From NCBI RefSeq assembly GCF_040581485.1, contig NC_090131.1:19046532-19110531 (forward strand): DNA of 64,000 nucleotides, written 5' to 3'. Source of the stretch: Linepithema humile (Eukaryota > Arthropoda > Insecta > Hymenoptera > Formicidae). A program made the position numbers and the translations under genes. This document shows, one piece after another, positions 36,683-46,970 of the stretch. Below the pieces are notes generated by a model, which worked only from the letters and a program-made list of their open reading frames with translations, was not told the DNA's origin and searched no databases. Numbering within the stretch: position 1 is the stretch's first letter; each line of letters opens with the position of its first letter.

Positions 36683-37518
36683 GACAGCAACCAGTGCGTG
36701 GCGAAGAATACTTTAATGCTATTGCTCATCGTCCCGTTAATATTTATAAAACACGTGACGTTGTTATAATATATAGAGTATAATTTATTATAATATTTTC
36801 TTTATTAAATCTATTGCGAGCGAGGAATTAATTAGATAAGATAATAGATTGTTTCTTTGTGCATAATCGCAGTATAATTGCGGAAAATAAGAGGATCGCA
36901 ATAACAGGCGAGTCTGACGATTGATTTTCCACACTGTCGGATCGCGAGCGTTCTCGTTGTGTGCGATAAAGCGTGCAAATGTTTGGTCCACGTCCGATGT
37001 TTCGGCAACACCTTTTTAGACCTCGTCGCCTTTCTTTCGCGTATCCCCTTCCCCGAGGTAACCAGAAATAAGAAAGTGCGTTGGACCGGACGAAACGGCA
37101 CGAGAGAACAAATTCGCGCTCGTACCTGCTTACAGTGCGGAAGAAGAGGGAAAGGGAGAGGCAGCGAAGATTCGCGAGAAGGAGCGAGTCGGAGGAAGTA
37201 GAAGACGGATAAAGGGAGGACGAAAGGCGTTCGAATGAGAGGCCTCGAAAGAAACCAATTGGAGTCGAAGGGTTTAAAAAAGAAGGACGCGCCGAGGAAG
37301 AACAGGCTGATAGAAAAGAAGGAGCGGCGAGGAAGAGGTGATAAATGGGAATGAGGATTGCTTGGCAAAGTGCGAATGGCTCGCGAGCGAGGATATAGGT
37401 GGTACGATGGATGGATGGACCGGCGGGAGCGTATGGACGGATGAGCATTGCATCGGACGCCGCCGTCGCCGCGTTGCGTCTGAACGAAATCCGAATGTAT
37501 TCAACGCGGAGCGAAGTT

Positions 37519-37576
<58 letters not shown>

Positions 37577-37578
37577 TC
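37519..37578. repeat. (CT)n microsatellite, 60 bp
   Basis: CT/TC dinucleotides with a few TTT interruptions. It gives Ser-Leu runs in several shadow frames. Confidence 0.97.
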
Positions 37579-38466
37579 GACGGGTTAATCCTCCCACCTG
37601 TGCGTTTTTACTACCGCACTTGCCTTTTCATACGTGCCTTCTCGCATCGTCCCACTACTAACAGCCATCCGAGGCTTTTGAACCGCGGGGGGTTTGTTTG
37701 TGCTGAGTGTTCGCCGTCTATATGACTGGTTTTCCAAGCGACTATTGAAAATCGCGTTTAATTGACTCATAAGACGATTTTACGAACCGTTTATTTCGAA
37801 AGCTGTATGAATAATATTTCACGAAACGGCAAATTTCGATAAGAGATAAATTAATATTTTGTATATCTGTTTCGAAAATATTTATTTGAAAAATCTCATC
37901 CGCGTTATTTTTAAAATAAACGACTATCGTTACTTTAAATCTCTTGTCATATCTCTTATTTGCGAAGGTACAAGAGAAAGATAGAAAAATGTAATCATGC
38001 ATCATTTTAAATACTTAAACAAGGCGACAGGCTGCCGATTCCGACTGTTAAAAATGTACTTGGAAATTTATGTTAATCTTTGCGGGATGATGTGTGTTAC
38101 ATTTAAATATCTACAGCTCCGCGCTCTCGCAACAAATACGGGGCATTAATAAAACGCGGACGTCTTACTTGTCGCGTGAACGCGAGGCACCGGCGAAATA
38201 TCATGCCCCGGGCAATCTGCATACGTTTAAGGCGTCCACACCCGAGAGTTTTCAGAGGCGGTGCGCGCCAACATACCCCGAGTAAATCGACGGCCATTCA
38301 GTATCACGCGAGGAGCCCCGATGGCCGACATAATCGATTCCTTTATTCGTGCGTGCGGGAAACAAATGGCCGACGCCATTCAGACACAAAGTAGCCAGTG
38401 GCCGCAAAATGGCTTCTCCTTCTTCGAGACGCAACTATCAGAGGATATTAAAATTATGTAAAACGC

Positions 38467-38469
<3 letters not shown>
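37579..38469. other. no recognisable gene
   Basis: Unique DNA between the CT tract and the GA tracts, AT-rich at 37780-38000. Short frames of up to about 85 codons only. Confidence 0.6.

Positions 38470-38498
<29 letters not shown>
38470..38498. repeat. (GA)n microsatellite
   Basis: Perfect AG dinucleotides, about 14 units. Confidence 0.97.
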
Positions 38499-38500
<2 letters not shown>

Positions 38501-38769
38501 ACCTCGCCTCGGTATGTAAACAAGGTCTACCGTGAGAGAGAAAGAAGAAAAGAGACATGGGTGGGGTTCGCGATAGGACCTACGAAATTGCTTCGTTACC
38601 TTAACGAAGCGACTTTTCAACCTTGACATCATTAGCCGATTGTTCGTCTAAATCCAGCCGGGTATTTTGCTCGCGTATTTATCTTCCTGGCGCAAGATGT
38701 ATCGGCCGACCGGGCCATATAGTAGGCCTCGCGTCTATCATCTGGTGTCATGACAGAAAGAGAGGGGAA

Positions 38770-38900
<131 letters not shown>

Positions 38901-39132
38901 AGGAAAGGGATAAGGCGAAGGAAGCGGAGGAGAGAAAGAAGCTACCGAGAAAGCGGGACGAGAAGAGCTTCTCGAATAGAAACGGGCGGAATTCCCCCCT
39001 GGTTCGTTCATCGATCTGAGTTTCTGTGGATGCGCTCTCGCTCACTGAAGCGAGATACGACCGCAAGCGTTGATTGGTAAAACGAATAATCGAGCGAGTC
39101 GAGCAATAAGAGACGTATTTATACCTCTCAGA

Positions 39133-39200
39133 GACGGACGAGAAGACGGACGAGAAGACAGACAGACAGACAGACAGACGGACGGACTGACGGACGAACG
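39133..39200. repeat. GACG/GACA tetranucleotide array with a 12-bp precursor unit
   Basis: Two copies of GACGGACGAGAA (39133-39144 and 39145-39156) lead directly into six GACA/GACG units and then a decayed tail of GACGGACTGACGGACGAACGG. Confidence 0.93.
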
Positions 39201-42200
39201 GAGCGGCCGGATAGAAGACCACGCCACAGGTACTAATGAATCCGATTGTTCCCCGTGAATCGAATTGTTAATGAATTATGTCGTTATATGCACCTCTGTT
39301 CTGAGCAATATACGCGTGTTACTTTCGCGTATCTGTATATGAAAGCGCGCCGAGACATCTCTCGTATCAGTCTCTGTCAGCTGCTTTTCGATTGCCGACG
39401 ATCGCGCTTCGCTTCACCCACCCACTTTCCTACCTCGGAATCAGATCGCTCGAAACAATGCAGCGATCTCGCCGATTGTGAATAATATCTCCTTGGCGAT
39501 CGATCGGCGTGCATACGCATTTACATATATGGATTGTATGCAGTAATGAATTCTCGATCCGAATTAATTATGTCGCACAAATAGATTTCCGATTCCCACG
39601 TTAGCCACGAAAGTATTTTAATAATGATTTTACTGCTACGAAAGTTTCATAAATGATAATTCATTATAAAAGTTTTAATTAATAAAATATATAAATATTG
39701 TATTAATATATTTTTGCGGCACAATTTTTGTTAATTGAATAAAGTTTAAAATAACAGGAACAAGCATATTTTCTAAAAAATATATATATATACATATTAA
39801 ATAGTTCAAATAAAATCACGTCGTGACTTCAGCATTTAACAATGCTTCTACCATTGTCGGAGTTTTCTTCAACGCTCCTAGCAAAGAACCCATTACGAAC
39901 CGCCGCTAAAATACGCGGCTAATTAATGGCGGCCGTCGCAATGCGCATTAGTTCTCAAGCAGGAAGCAAAACTTTGAGAAGACGCTCGTGAAGCTCGCGG
40001 TTCGCGATTTAGAAGCGGGGTACAATGGAAATCGAGCTCTACTAGTCGTCGCAAATTGCGGAAGATGGGATAACATTCCCCCTAACGAAGGATCCGAGGT
40101 GACGGGAGCAACGGGAGCAACACGGAGGCAGTTTGTAATTAAAGAAACGGTACATTGATAGAGGCGAAAGATACGGCGCGAGTGCGAGAGAGGCGCGAGG
40201 TATCTCGATCGGCAGCCGAATTTAAGCGACCGTCCCGACGCGGTTCACGCAATTCCTGTCGACATCATCGATGCGTTGCCGAAGGTACTTAAGACGGACA
40301 ATGCCGGTCGTTCAACGGCTCCGCAGAAAGGGCCAATCCGATCTAATCTCCGCAGATCTTCTATTGGGCCATCGGTCCGCTTGGACGGACGGACAACGGC
40401 TCTCGCCGCCGCATGGCCGATCGAGTTTCGAGATCTCCTTCCCGGCAGAGCCGGAGCCATTGTCAGCGAGAAAAAGCGTTAACTTTTTTATCGTGGATAT
40501 TGGCGCGCGTACGTGGTTATTAACCTCATCGATTTCCGGCGTAGATAAGTATCGCGCCTCGAAGCGTATCACGGCGTCTCGGTGCTCCATTGTGACCTAG
40601 ACTTCAGCTCGTTATATCGGATATCGGAAAAGAATCACGGCTCGAGTGATAGAAACGTGACAGTCTGGCTATACAATACGACTCTTCCATCTGTTTGGTT
40701 ATTATTATTGGCTATACAAATGCGACTGATCGATACAAAGTTATCCATGTAATCATTTATAAAATTATTTGTAACTTGGATTTGTAAAAAAAAATTTTTT
40801 TATTCAAGATATTTTTCGACGTGTTACGGAAAAAATTATTTAACTAAAGAGGATAATAGATACTTCATTTTGTAATAATTTTTATAACAGTAATTTTTTC
40901 GTATCGATATATGTAATTCGCATAGCAAGAACTGCCTGGACTTGCGATCGTTTCTAGAACCTCCGAACACAATACGGTACGATATTATTGCCATAGGGTG
41001 CGTCAAGCTTCTCGGCTTTTCGGCGCACGTGAGGGATCTAATCCCAGCTTAAGACCTAATGCCGACTTACCGCGGGTATAAAATCGTGCCGGGTCGCGTC
41101 CATCTTTACGCGGTAGCCCACTGCGTTCAAGTTCATCCTCGACTCCTAGCCTCGTTGTTGTCACATCGCGACAGAGTCGTAAAAGGCGAAGCCGCGGGGA
41201 GTGAGGCAAGCTAGCAAACCGCTTTATACATATCGGAGTGTGTAAAGGGATTGTCGGATAGGAATGCGGAATGAAGTTCAACTTTACGATCGCGCATATA
41301 TCACGCTCGCGCCACTCAGAAGCCGATTAGTGGGAATAACTTAATTCACGAAGGTGCGCGCGGTGCATCGCCTTTTCGTTTCCTAGAGGCTTTGTATTTA
41401 GAGACTGGTTTACGGCGCTCAGCTGGTTGTTCAATCATATTTTATTGTCTGGAATCACACGTAATTCTGACTTACGATCAACGAACATGAATTACCGTTT
41501 ACGCGGGGCAACGCGAGTATCTTTTAATCATCGCATCGGCGCGTCCGGACCCGAGCGCGCTTTAATTGCAGGCCCGAGAGGACAGCTAAAGTAGTTATAC
41601 GATTTCCAATTGGCTTCCGATCTGCCTTGTTCAGCAGATACTTCTTCGAAATAACACCGTAAAGGGAACATCAAAATTGCTCGGCAAATTGATACTTGGA
41701 TTTCTACATAGTCATGCACCAGACAAGTGATAATAATTATTCGACGACGATAGGCATCATTCCCGTTAAGTATTACACGTTCGCAATAGCCGCTCATCTT
41801 ACTCGCATTTATAATGATGATAATGATACAATTGTGATAGAGATCGCATCTTACCGTATTAACGTAGAATCGGCTTCTACAAATTTCTCAAATTTGCATA
41901 AGGATTTATCTAGATTTCCGGCGTTCCTATCGTCGTACCTGAAAGCCTTAACGCGTACTCGCTCCGCGTTATCTCGCGATAGTTCGCCATTTCCTCGCCG
42001 CTTCCGTCGTTCAATAAACCAGCACTTTCCTGACGGTAACGCGAGAATCATGCTAACAGCGTACGGGACGCCGGCACGCGGGTTTCGTGATTTGGCCGGG
42101 AGCTGCATTTGCGATGCAGCGAAAAGAAAGGATAAAGGGGGCGAACGCGGTTCATCGGCGCTAGGATCAACCACGAACGCGGAGGGCCGTTGAGGCACTC

Positions 42201-44240
42201 GCAAGCTCACGTTTCGCAATATTTATAAGCCGCATTTCAATGCTATTATTCCGGATTGTTCCGTTTCGTATCGCGCAAGCGTTCAGGTCAGAACTCTACG
42301 ATCAGAGGGATTTAACATTGTAGAAATTCAAATGATGGTCAGATAAATGTTTAAACTACCTTGAAAAGCTTCAAGAAATTCCAGAGAAGCCCATTCTATT
42401 TTTTATTCCAGTCAAATTTTATTTATAATTATAATCATTTTCATTTCAACATCTCGAAAGTTAAGAAACAGTACGGCAAATAATTTATATTCGCGAAACG
42501 CAAATTATACACACGGCGAGAATGGGAACGTTTAATGTGCAATATGTAACCATGTTACATGACCGCTGCGAAACATGCCTCGAGGATACCGCTGAGATAT
42601 TTTCGTGCATTCACTCTACGTTGCATCCGGGGCCAGACACAGAGATGCGCCTGGATATCAGAACCTTGCTACATTGCTAGGAACACGGTTCGATATTAAT
42701 GCAACACGTTCCAAACGTATTGTACAGCAGCCAAATCAATATCTTACATACACGCTATTTAAACATTGATGTTTCGTGGTCGTTACTATGAAATAAGATC
42801 TATTATAGGATCTCTACAAACGAGAACAAAAGGTAAAGTTTGAATTTACAATAAAATACGTTTTACAACGCTAAAACATTAATCATATTACGAGAATATT
42901 ATAAAACAAAAAAAAATCAAAATATCAAAAATAAATATATCTTTTCTTGCTTAAATTTTTCTGAAAATGCATTGATATAAAAAGCATTATTCCAAGGACG
43001 AAATAGTTCACACAATTTTCAGTATTTGTATAACCATGTTGCATTGCGAGTGATTTACGCTTTGGAATCGATCCTTCACACACACATCCGCGTACTTCTC
43101 ACCGGCTTTAATATGAAATAAAGCGGCGCGTAAACAAGAGAAGATCGAAGTGGGTCGGAATTTATGGTGAACGAGATGCGTTTTATACACGCGGTACCGA
43201 GGTGCAACGATGTCGGACGTATCGACCTCATATACACCTTCACGCGACGCGCAAACAAGTGCGAGAGTACGTCCTGCCTTGTGAACGTGGGAGATGTTCA
43301 GGTAGTCCCCGATCTGCGAATACGTTAGGCAGATTACGTATTATGATGCCCTATTGTATACAAATACGAATAGCTACCGCGCTATATAGGCATAGACACG
43401 GAGATAGCTTTGTCCCGAGGAAACGCGCTGCGGCCTCTATGAGCTTCTATTTTGCCCTAGGGTCGGCCTGGAAAACCGCAGAGCCTATTGTGAAGCTCGA
43501 ACGAGGAATATTCCCTCTCCCTCTCCTCCTCTGTGTAAATATAAATTAGGCAAAATACGGCTTAAGATCTAGCATCTCAACAGCCCTTGCTCTATATTAA
43601 AGAAATATTTATTCAAGTATGATTTACTTTCAATTAAGAAAGTTTAGATTTATTACTATATGTGGGAAATAGAAATTAATTATTTTTTATTGTTTAGAAT
43701 TAATAAATTTAAATCCCGTGTGTTCCCATGTAGAAACAAGCGAACATTAAAGTGATTTGAGTAATCTGACTATGTGTGGCGTTTTTCATTTCGACTTTGT
43801 ACATCGATAGCAATGTTATATCGCTATTTACGGATATCGGCACATACTTGAATTCGCATACGTGAATATAAACATGTCGTAAATATGCAAATATATTTAT
43901 ACTACATATCGACTATGCAAATACATTAAATGTCTTTTGTTCGCAAGTCGATTTAATTTAAGCCTTAAAAGAACATAATTTCCTTGTTTTGCATGTTTTT
44001 TCTGAATAAATTACATCGTATATATTTTATTGATTTTGTTAATATGAAATTTTTGATAACTTCCCAAAATATAATCTTTAAAAACAATATACTAACAATA
44101 AGAATACATGCGATATACCATAAACAAAAGTTGAAGAAAATGTGATTAAGTGATTATTGCTTGATTATTAAATAATCAGTAATCATAATTACCAAAGAAT
44201 AAAAATAATTCAGGCAAAAATAATTATTGAATGAAATAAT
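39201..44240. other. no recognisable gene
   Basis: Unique DNA with alternating composition, AT-rich at 39640-39800, 40740-40920 and 42370-43000. A two-copy GGGAGCAAC lies at 40104-40121. The longest frame (165 codons, + strand, 41696-42193) overlaps a 122-codon minus frame and is not recognised. From 43560 on it is AT-rich up to the inverted duplication. Confidence 0.6.
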
Positions 44241-44242
44241 CA

Positions 44243-45240
44243 GGTTATAAATCATTAATCAGAAATTAAACAGATCTTTTTATAACTGTATCAACAAATT
44301 GACAAATATATTAACGATTTTCCAAGTGTAATAAATAAATTCACTCACCAATAAATGCGTTGCTACATATATATCTTATTCCTTTCCATATCTGGCCATC
44401 ACTTCGTTCCTTTTTGCTTCTCATCGCTCCTTCACTTCAGACGTTCTCGTAGATATATGGCATTCTTGATCACTACGTATTCGCACTATGATGCACTACA
44501 CTAATTTTCTCACATTTTGCAAAAGTAAACTTCAACAATTTATTAAATTCTTAATTTACTCGTGTTCCGCGACTGAAACTTTCAAAATCCGCAATATAAA
44601 GTGTCGCGATGTATAGGTTAAATTGACGTTATTTACAAGCATTGAAAAACGCGTTAATCGTATAGTTTCACATATTAATAAACGTATTGAGACGATCACC
44701 AGCGTTCAATTCGATACTTCTGACACTTGTTTGCACATAAAATTTCTCCGAAACAAACAACAAAGATGCGAAACATAAAGCGATTCATTTACGGTATTAG
44801 GACATACGACGCGAATTGAGCGATTGTTAACTATATTTGTATTAACCACATTCATGCGTCTACTTTCGTACTATTACACAGAAAATGTCGCATATCGATA
44901 TATCGATATATCGCAAGTAAGCAATATCACTTGTCTTGATGAGTTTATTCTGGTAATTTTTCAATACTTTCATTAATGCTCTTTGATGCTACGAATTATG
45001 AGTGACATAAAATGTTTGTCAGATGAGCAAATAATGCGAAATTCATAGTCTCGCGACGGGACGCAAAGCGATGAATTTTGATACCTCGGTAGATAGGTTA
45101 TTTCGACGCTGCTTGCAATCGTTGAAAACATATGAAATCGCGATGTTGCGGTTGAATAGACGCTCACCCGTCGTTTAATTCGACACTCTTGATATTTACA
45201 CACGAAATTCATTTTTTCGATTGATAAAAAGATTCGTATA
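44243..45240 (-). repeat. left arm of head-to-head inverted duplication
   Basis: Read on the minus strand, this arm has, in order: unit B (about 45240-45060), unit A (about 44765-44580), a GCGGAACACGAGTAAAT block, GTGATCAAGAATG (44473-44461), GGAATAAGATA, a donor GTGAGT (from 44348) and GATTAATGATTTATAA (44261-44243). The right arm shows the same blocks in the same order on the plus strand. Identity is roughly 60-70 percent, with many indels, so the event is old. Units A and B are also related to each other (TAGGTTA...GACG...TTGCAA on the plus strand), so each arm contains an internal direct repeat. Confidence 0.78.
44349..44473 (-). other. candidate exon end with conserved donor, left arm
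   Basis: Minus-strand sequence from GTGATCAAGAATGCC to TTTATTG|GTGAGTGAATTT. The donor matches the consensus and is conserved at the corresponding place in the right arm (46852), with matching intron-side sequence (ATTTATTATTACAC-like). Exon limits upstream are unknown. No frame is conserved between arms, so a non-coding exon is more likely. Confidence 0.35.
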
Positions 45241-45871
45241 AAAGCGGATGCATTTTTACTTCAATCTATTCTACGCGATACGACTGAAAAAGTAGAGACC
45301 GAGAGGGAGCTGCATTGTTAAACTTATTACTGTATTCACTGAATGCAAATAATGTTATACCCAAACTAGTCAGGTATACCAAACTAGTCAGCACGCAAAA
45401 TTTTGAAAAATAAAGTACACATTGCACGTAGCAAGATCTATAACATAAAAATTCTACATTTTATACTTCATATATTTAAAAGTTAATATTTGATGAGTTT
45501 GCTTATTTTTGTATAACGCATTGTTTATATTAGAATTTTGTAATATAATAATCGCGCATCAGTAATGCATTTTCGAATTTGCAATATTCCTATTGTGTTC
45601 AAAAATAATTTTTAATCTTACATATATCTATTATTTCTTCGTGAAAATAAGCGAAATCTAAAAAGCATCGTTCAAATCTTATTTTCTCGGTTTGTTTACG
45701 TCGCCGAGCTCACATTTTTCTTGGAATATGTCTCGTCGTCGCCGAGGCAATGAGACGTTCCCCCTCTTCACATACCTACGCAACCTCAGTAAGCTACTCA
45801 CAATCAGTATATTTCGCAGCGCGAGCACTGAAATATTGAATTTGGACTCGCTGTTTCTTGCATTTCTTTTA
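45241..45871. other. spacer of the inverted duplication, left part
   Basis: Unique except for a short near-duplicate, TATACCAAACTAGTCAG, at about 45357-45391. AT-rich to 45650, then GC-richer with an 80-codon plus frame (45692-45934) that runs into the central sub-repeat copy. No gene recognised. Confidence 0.55.
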
Positions 45872-45945
45872 CTTACCGAAAGTGAATTTTGCGTGCAAAT
45901 GAGTGTCAGGAGGACTGAATTGGACAAGAGGTAATCATCTACGAC
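45872..45945 (+). repeat. central copy of the sub-repeat
   Basis: Resembles units A/B and the right-arm units. GAATTTTGCGTGCAAATGAG, then GTGTCAGGAGG and GAATTGGAC correspond to GAATTTCGCATGTAAAG...GGAATGTCGAATTAAA at 46560 and, inverted, to 44710-44760. It lies in the right-arm orientation. A minus-strand donor-like GTAAGTAAAAG starts at 45876, giving a possible first exon reading toward the left arm. Confidence 0.6.
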
Positions 45946-45999
45946 AGATGGCGCTTCTTATTTATAGTATTGAAATATTTGCCGTGAAATAAGACGCGG

Positions 46000-46062
46000 G
46001 ACGCACGCGCGGGACGCGCGCGCATGACGTCAGAAATACGTCACACTCAACCGTCCCCGGTG
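46000..46062. promoter_or_regulatory. CRE-containing, CpG-dense core between the arms
   Basis: A perfect CRE palindrome, TGACGTCA (46025-46032), is followed 6 bp later by a half site, CGTCA (46039-46043). Both lie in a block of CGCGGGACG/CGCGCGCG. Full CREs are binding sites of CREB/ATF-type bZIP factors. The location between two outward-facing homologous donor-bearing arms suits a bidirectional promoter. There is no TATA box at a fitting distance, and transcription is inferred only. Confidence 0.4.
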
Positions 46063-46193
46063 CGATTTATTCGCGATCGTTCTGTGTTTCTCGCGCCTTT
46101 TTATGCGGCAAAACGTATATATATTTCACAACGCGGTCAAGAAGTGTCTGGAATGCCGAATTGAACAATGGACAATCGTCTCAGTGTGTCTAT

Positions 46194-46305
46194 GTAAGTT
46201 ATATGGTTGCAATTCACATATTTTCCATTGCGCTTGTAAGTAGCGTCCAGATAACCTTTCTACCGCACATTTACCCGAAGTTTCTCATTTCGCGTTTCTT
46301 TGCAG
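46194..46305 (+). other. candidate 112-bp intron in the right arm
   Basis: GTAAGT at 46194-46199 and CGCGTTTCTTTGCAG ending at 46305 would define a small intron of a size common in insects. The left arm has neither site at the matching position, so if it is real it arose in this arm only. Confidence 0.3.
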
Positions 46306-46852
46306 AATTGTTTTTGGGTACGCGACTTTCGTGTGTATTTAACGTTATTTATTCGTCCAACAAATATCGCATGTGCCATCCGCGACACGAAAAGCATCGA
46401 AAAGCAACAAAAACATCGAAAAATCGCTATGATATATTTATGAATGCAAGTGATGTCGTTTGCCTGAGATATTCGCGTCCGCATAACAAATATGGCGTAG
46501 TCAATATGTGTTAAACGCTCTCCGGTTCGTTTCGAATTTTCGCGTCTTTTTATCCGTCGGAAATGAATTTCGCATGTAAAGCATCCGGAATGTCGAATTA
46601 AATATCGGGCGAAACGCGAGTGAATCAATGAATTAGTGAAATAATAAAGATTTTAGTTTTACGAAACACGAATAAAATAATGAACTAATAAACCGTATTT
46701 AATAAGTGCATGAAAAAAAGTGATCAAGAATGTCACATAATACATTCACGAAGACGTCTGGAGCGAAAAAGTAACCTGGAGCAGAAAAAAATAAAGCAAT
46801 CAGTAACGGAAAGGAGTAAGATACATCTGTACATTCAACAGCGCATCGACCG
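46306..46852 (+). other. candidate exon, right arm
   Basis: Would run from the acceptor at 46305 to the conserved donor CGACCG|GTGAGTAAATT. Stops occur in all frames, so it would be non-coding. A further acceptor with a good pyrimidine tract (CTCCTCCTATTTCTTTATTCCAG, ending at 47485) lies 632 bp downstream and is a possible partner. Confidence 0.32.
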
Positions 46853-46970
46853 GTGAGTAAATTCATTTATTACATTTGCACAATGGTTGATATATTGAAA
46901 TAATGGTTTATGTATAGTGTGTGTGAAATTGTTGTACACAATTTATTTTTTGATTAATGATTTATAATTT

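Larger units (their letters stand above)
32328..37518. other. no recognisable gene
   Basis: Unique sequence. AT-rich troughs lie at 35110-35300 and 35640-35920. A perfect 22-bp palindrome at 36661-36682 is listed separately. Frames of up to 206 codons on the minus strand (37448-36828) are Ser/Leu/Phe-rich and come from purine-rich plus-strand DNA. Confidence 0.6.
46075..46970 (+). repeat. right arm of head-to-head inverted duplication
   Basis: On the plus strand: CGCGCCTTTTTATGCGGCAAAA (first unit, 46090), TTCACATATTTTCC...GTAGCGTCCAGATAACCTTTCTACCG (46212-46265), a second unit CGCGTCTTTTTATCCGTCGG (46541), GCGAAACGCGAGTGAAT, GTGATCAAGAATG (46720-46732), GGAGTAAGATA, donor GTGAGT (46853), and GATTAATGATTTATAA (46952-46967). 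The left arm has these blocks in the same order on the minus strand. The second unit lacks roughly 100 bp present in left unit A. The donor to GATTAATGA distance is 98 bp here and 87 bp in the left arm. Confidence 0.78.

Noticed and set aside
36828..37448. 206-codon minus-strand open frame, Ser/Leu/Phe-rich
   Set aside because: It reflects purine-rich plus-strand DNA. A second frame on the same strand is also open for 178 codons.
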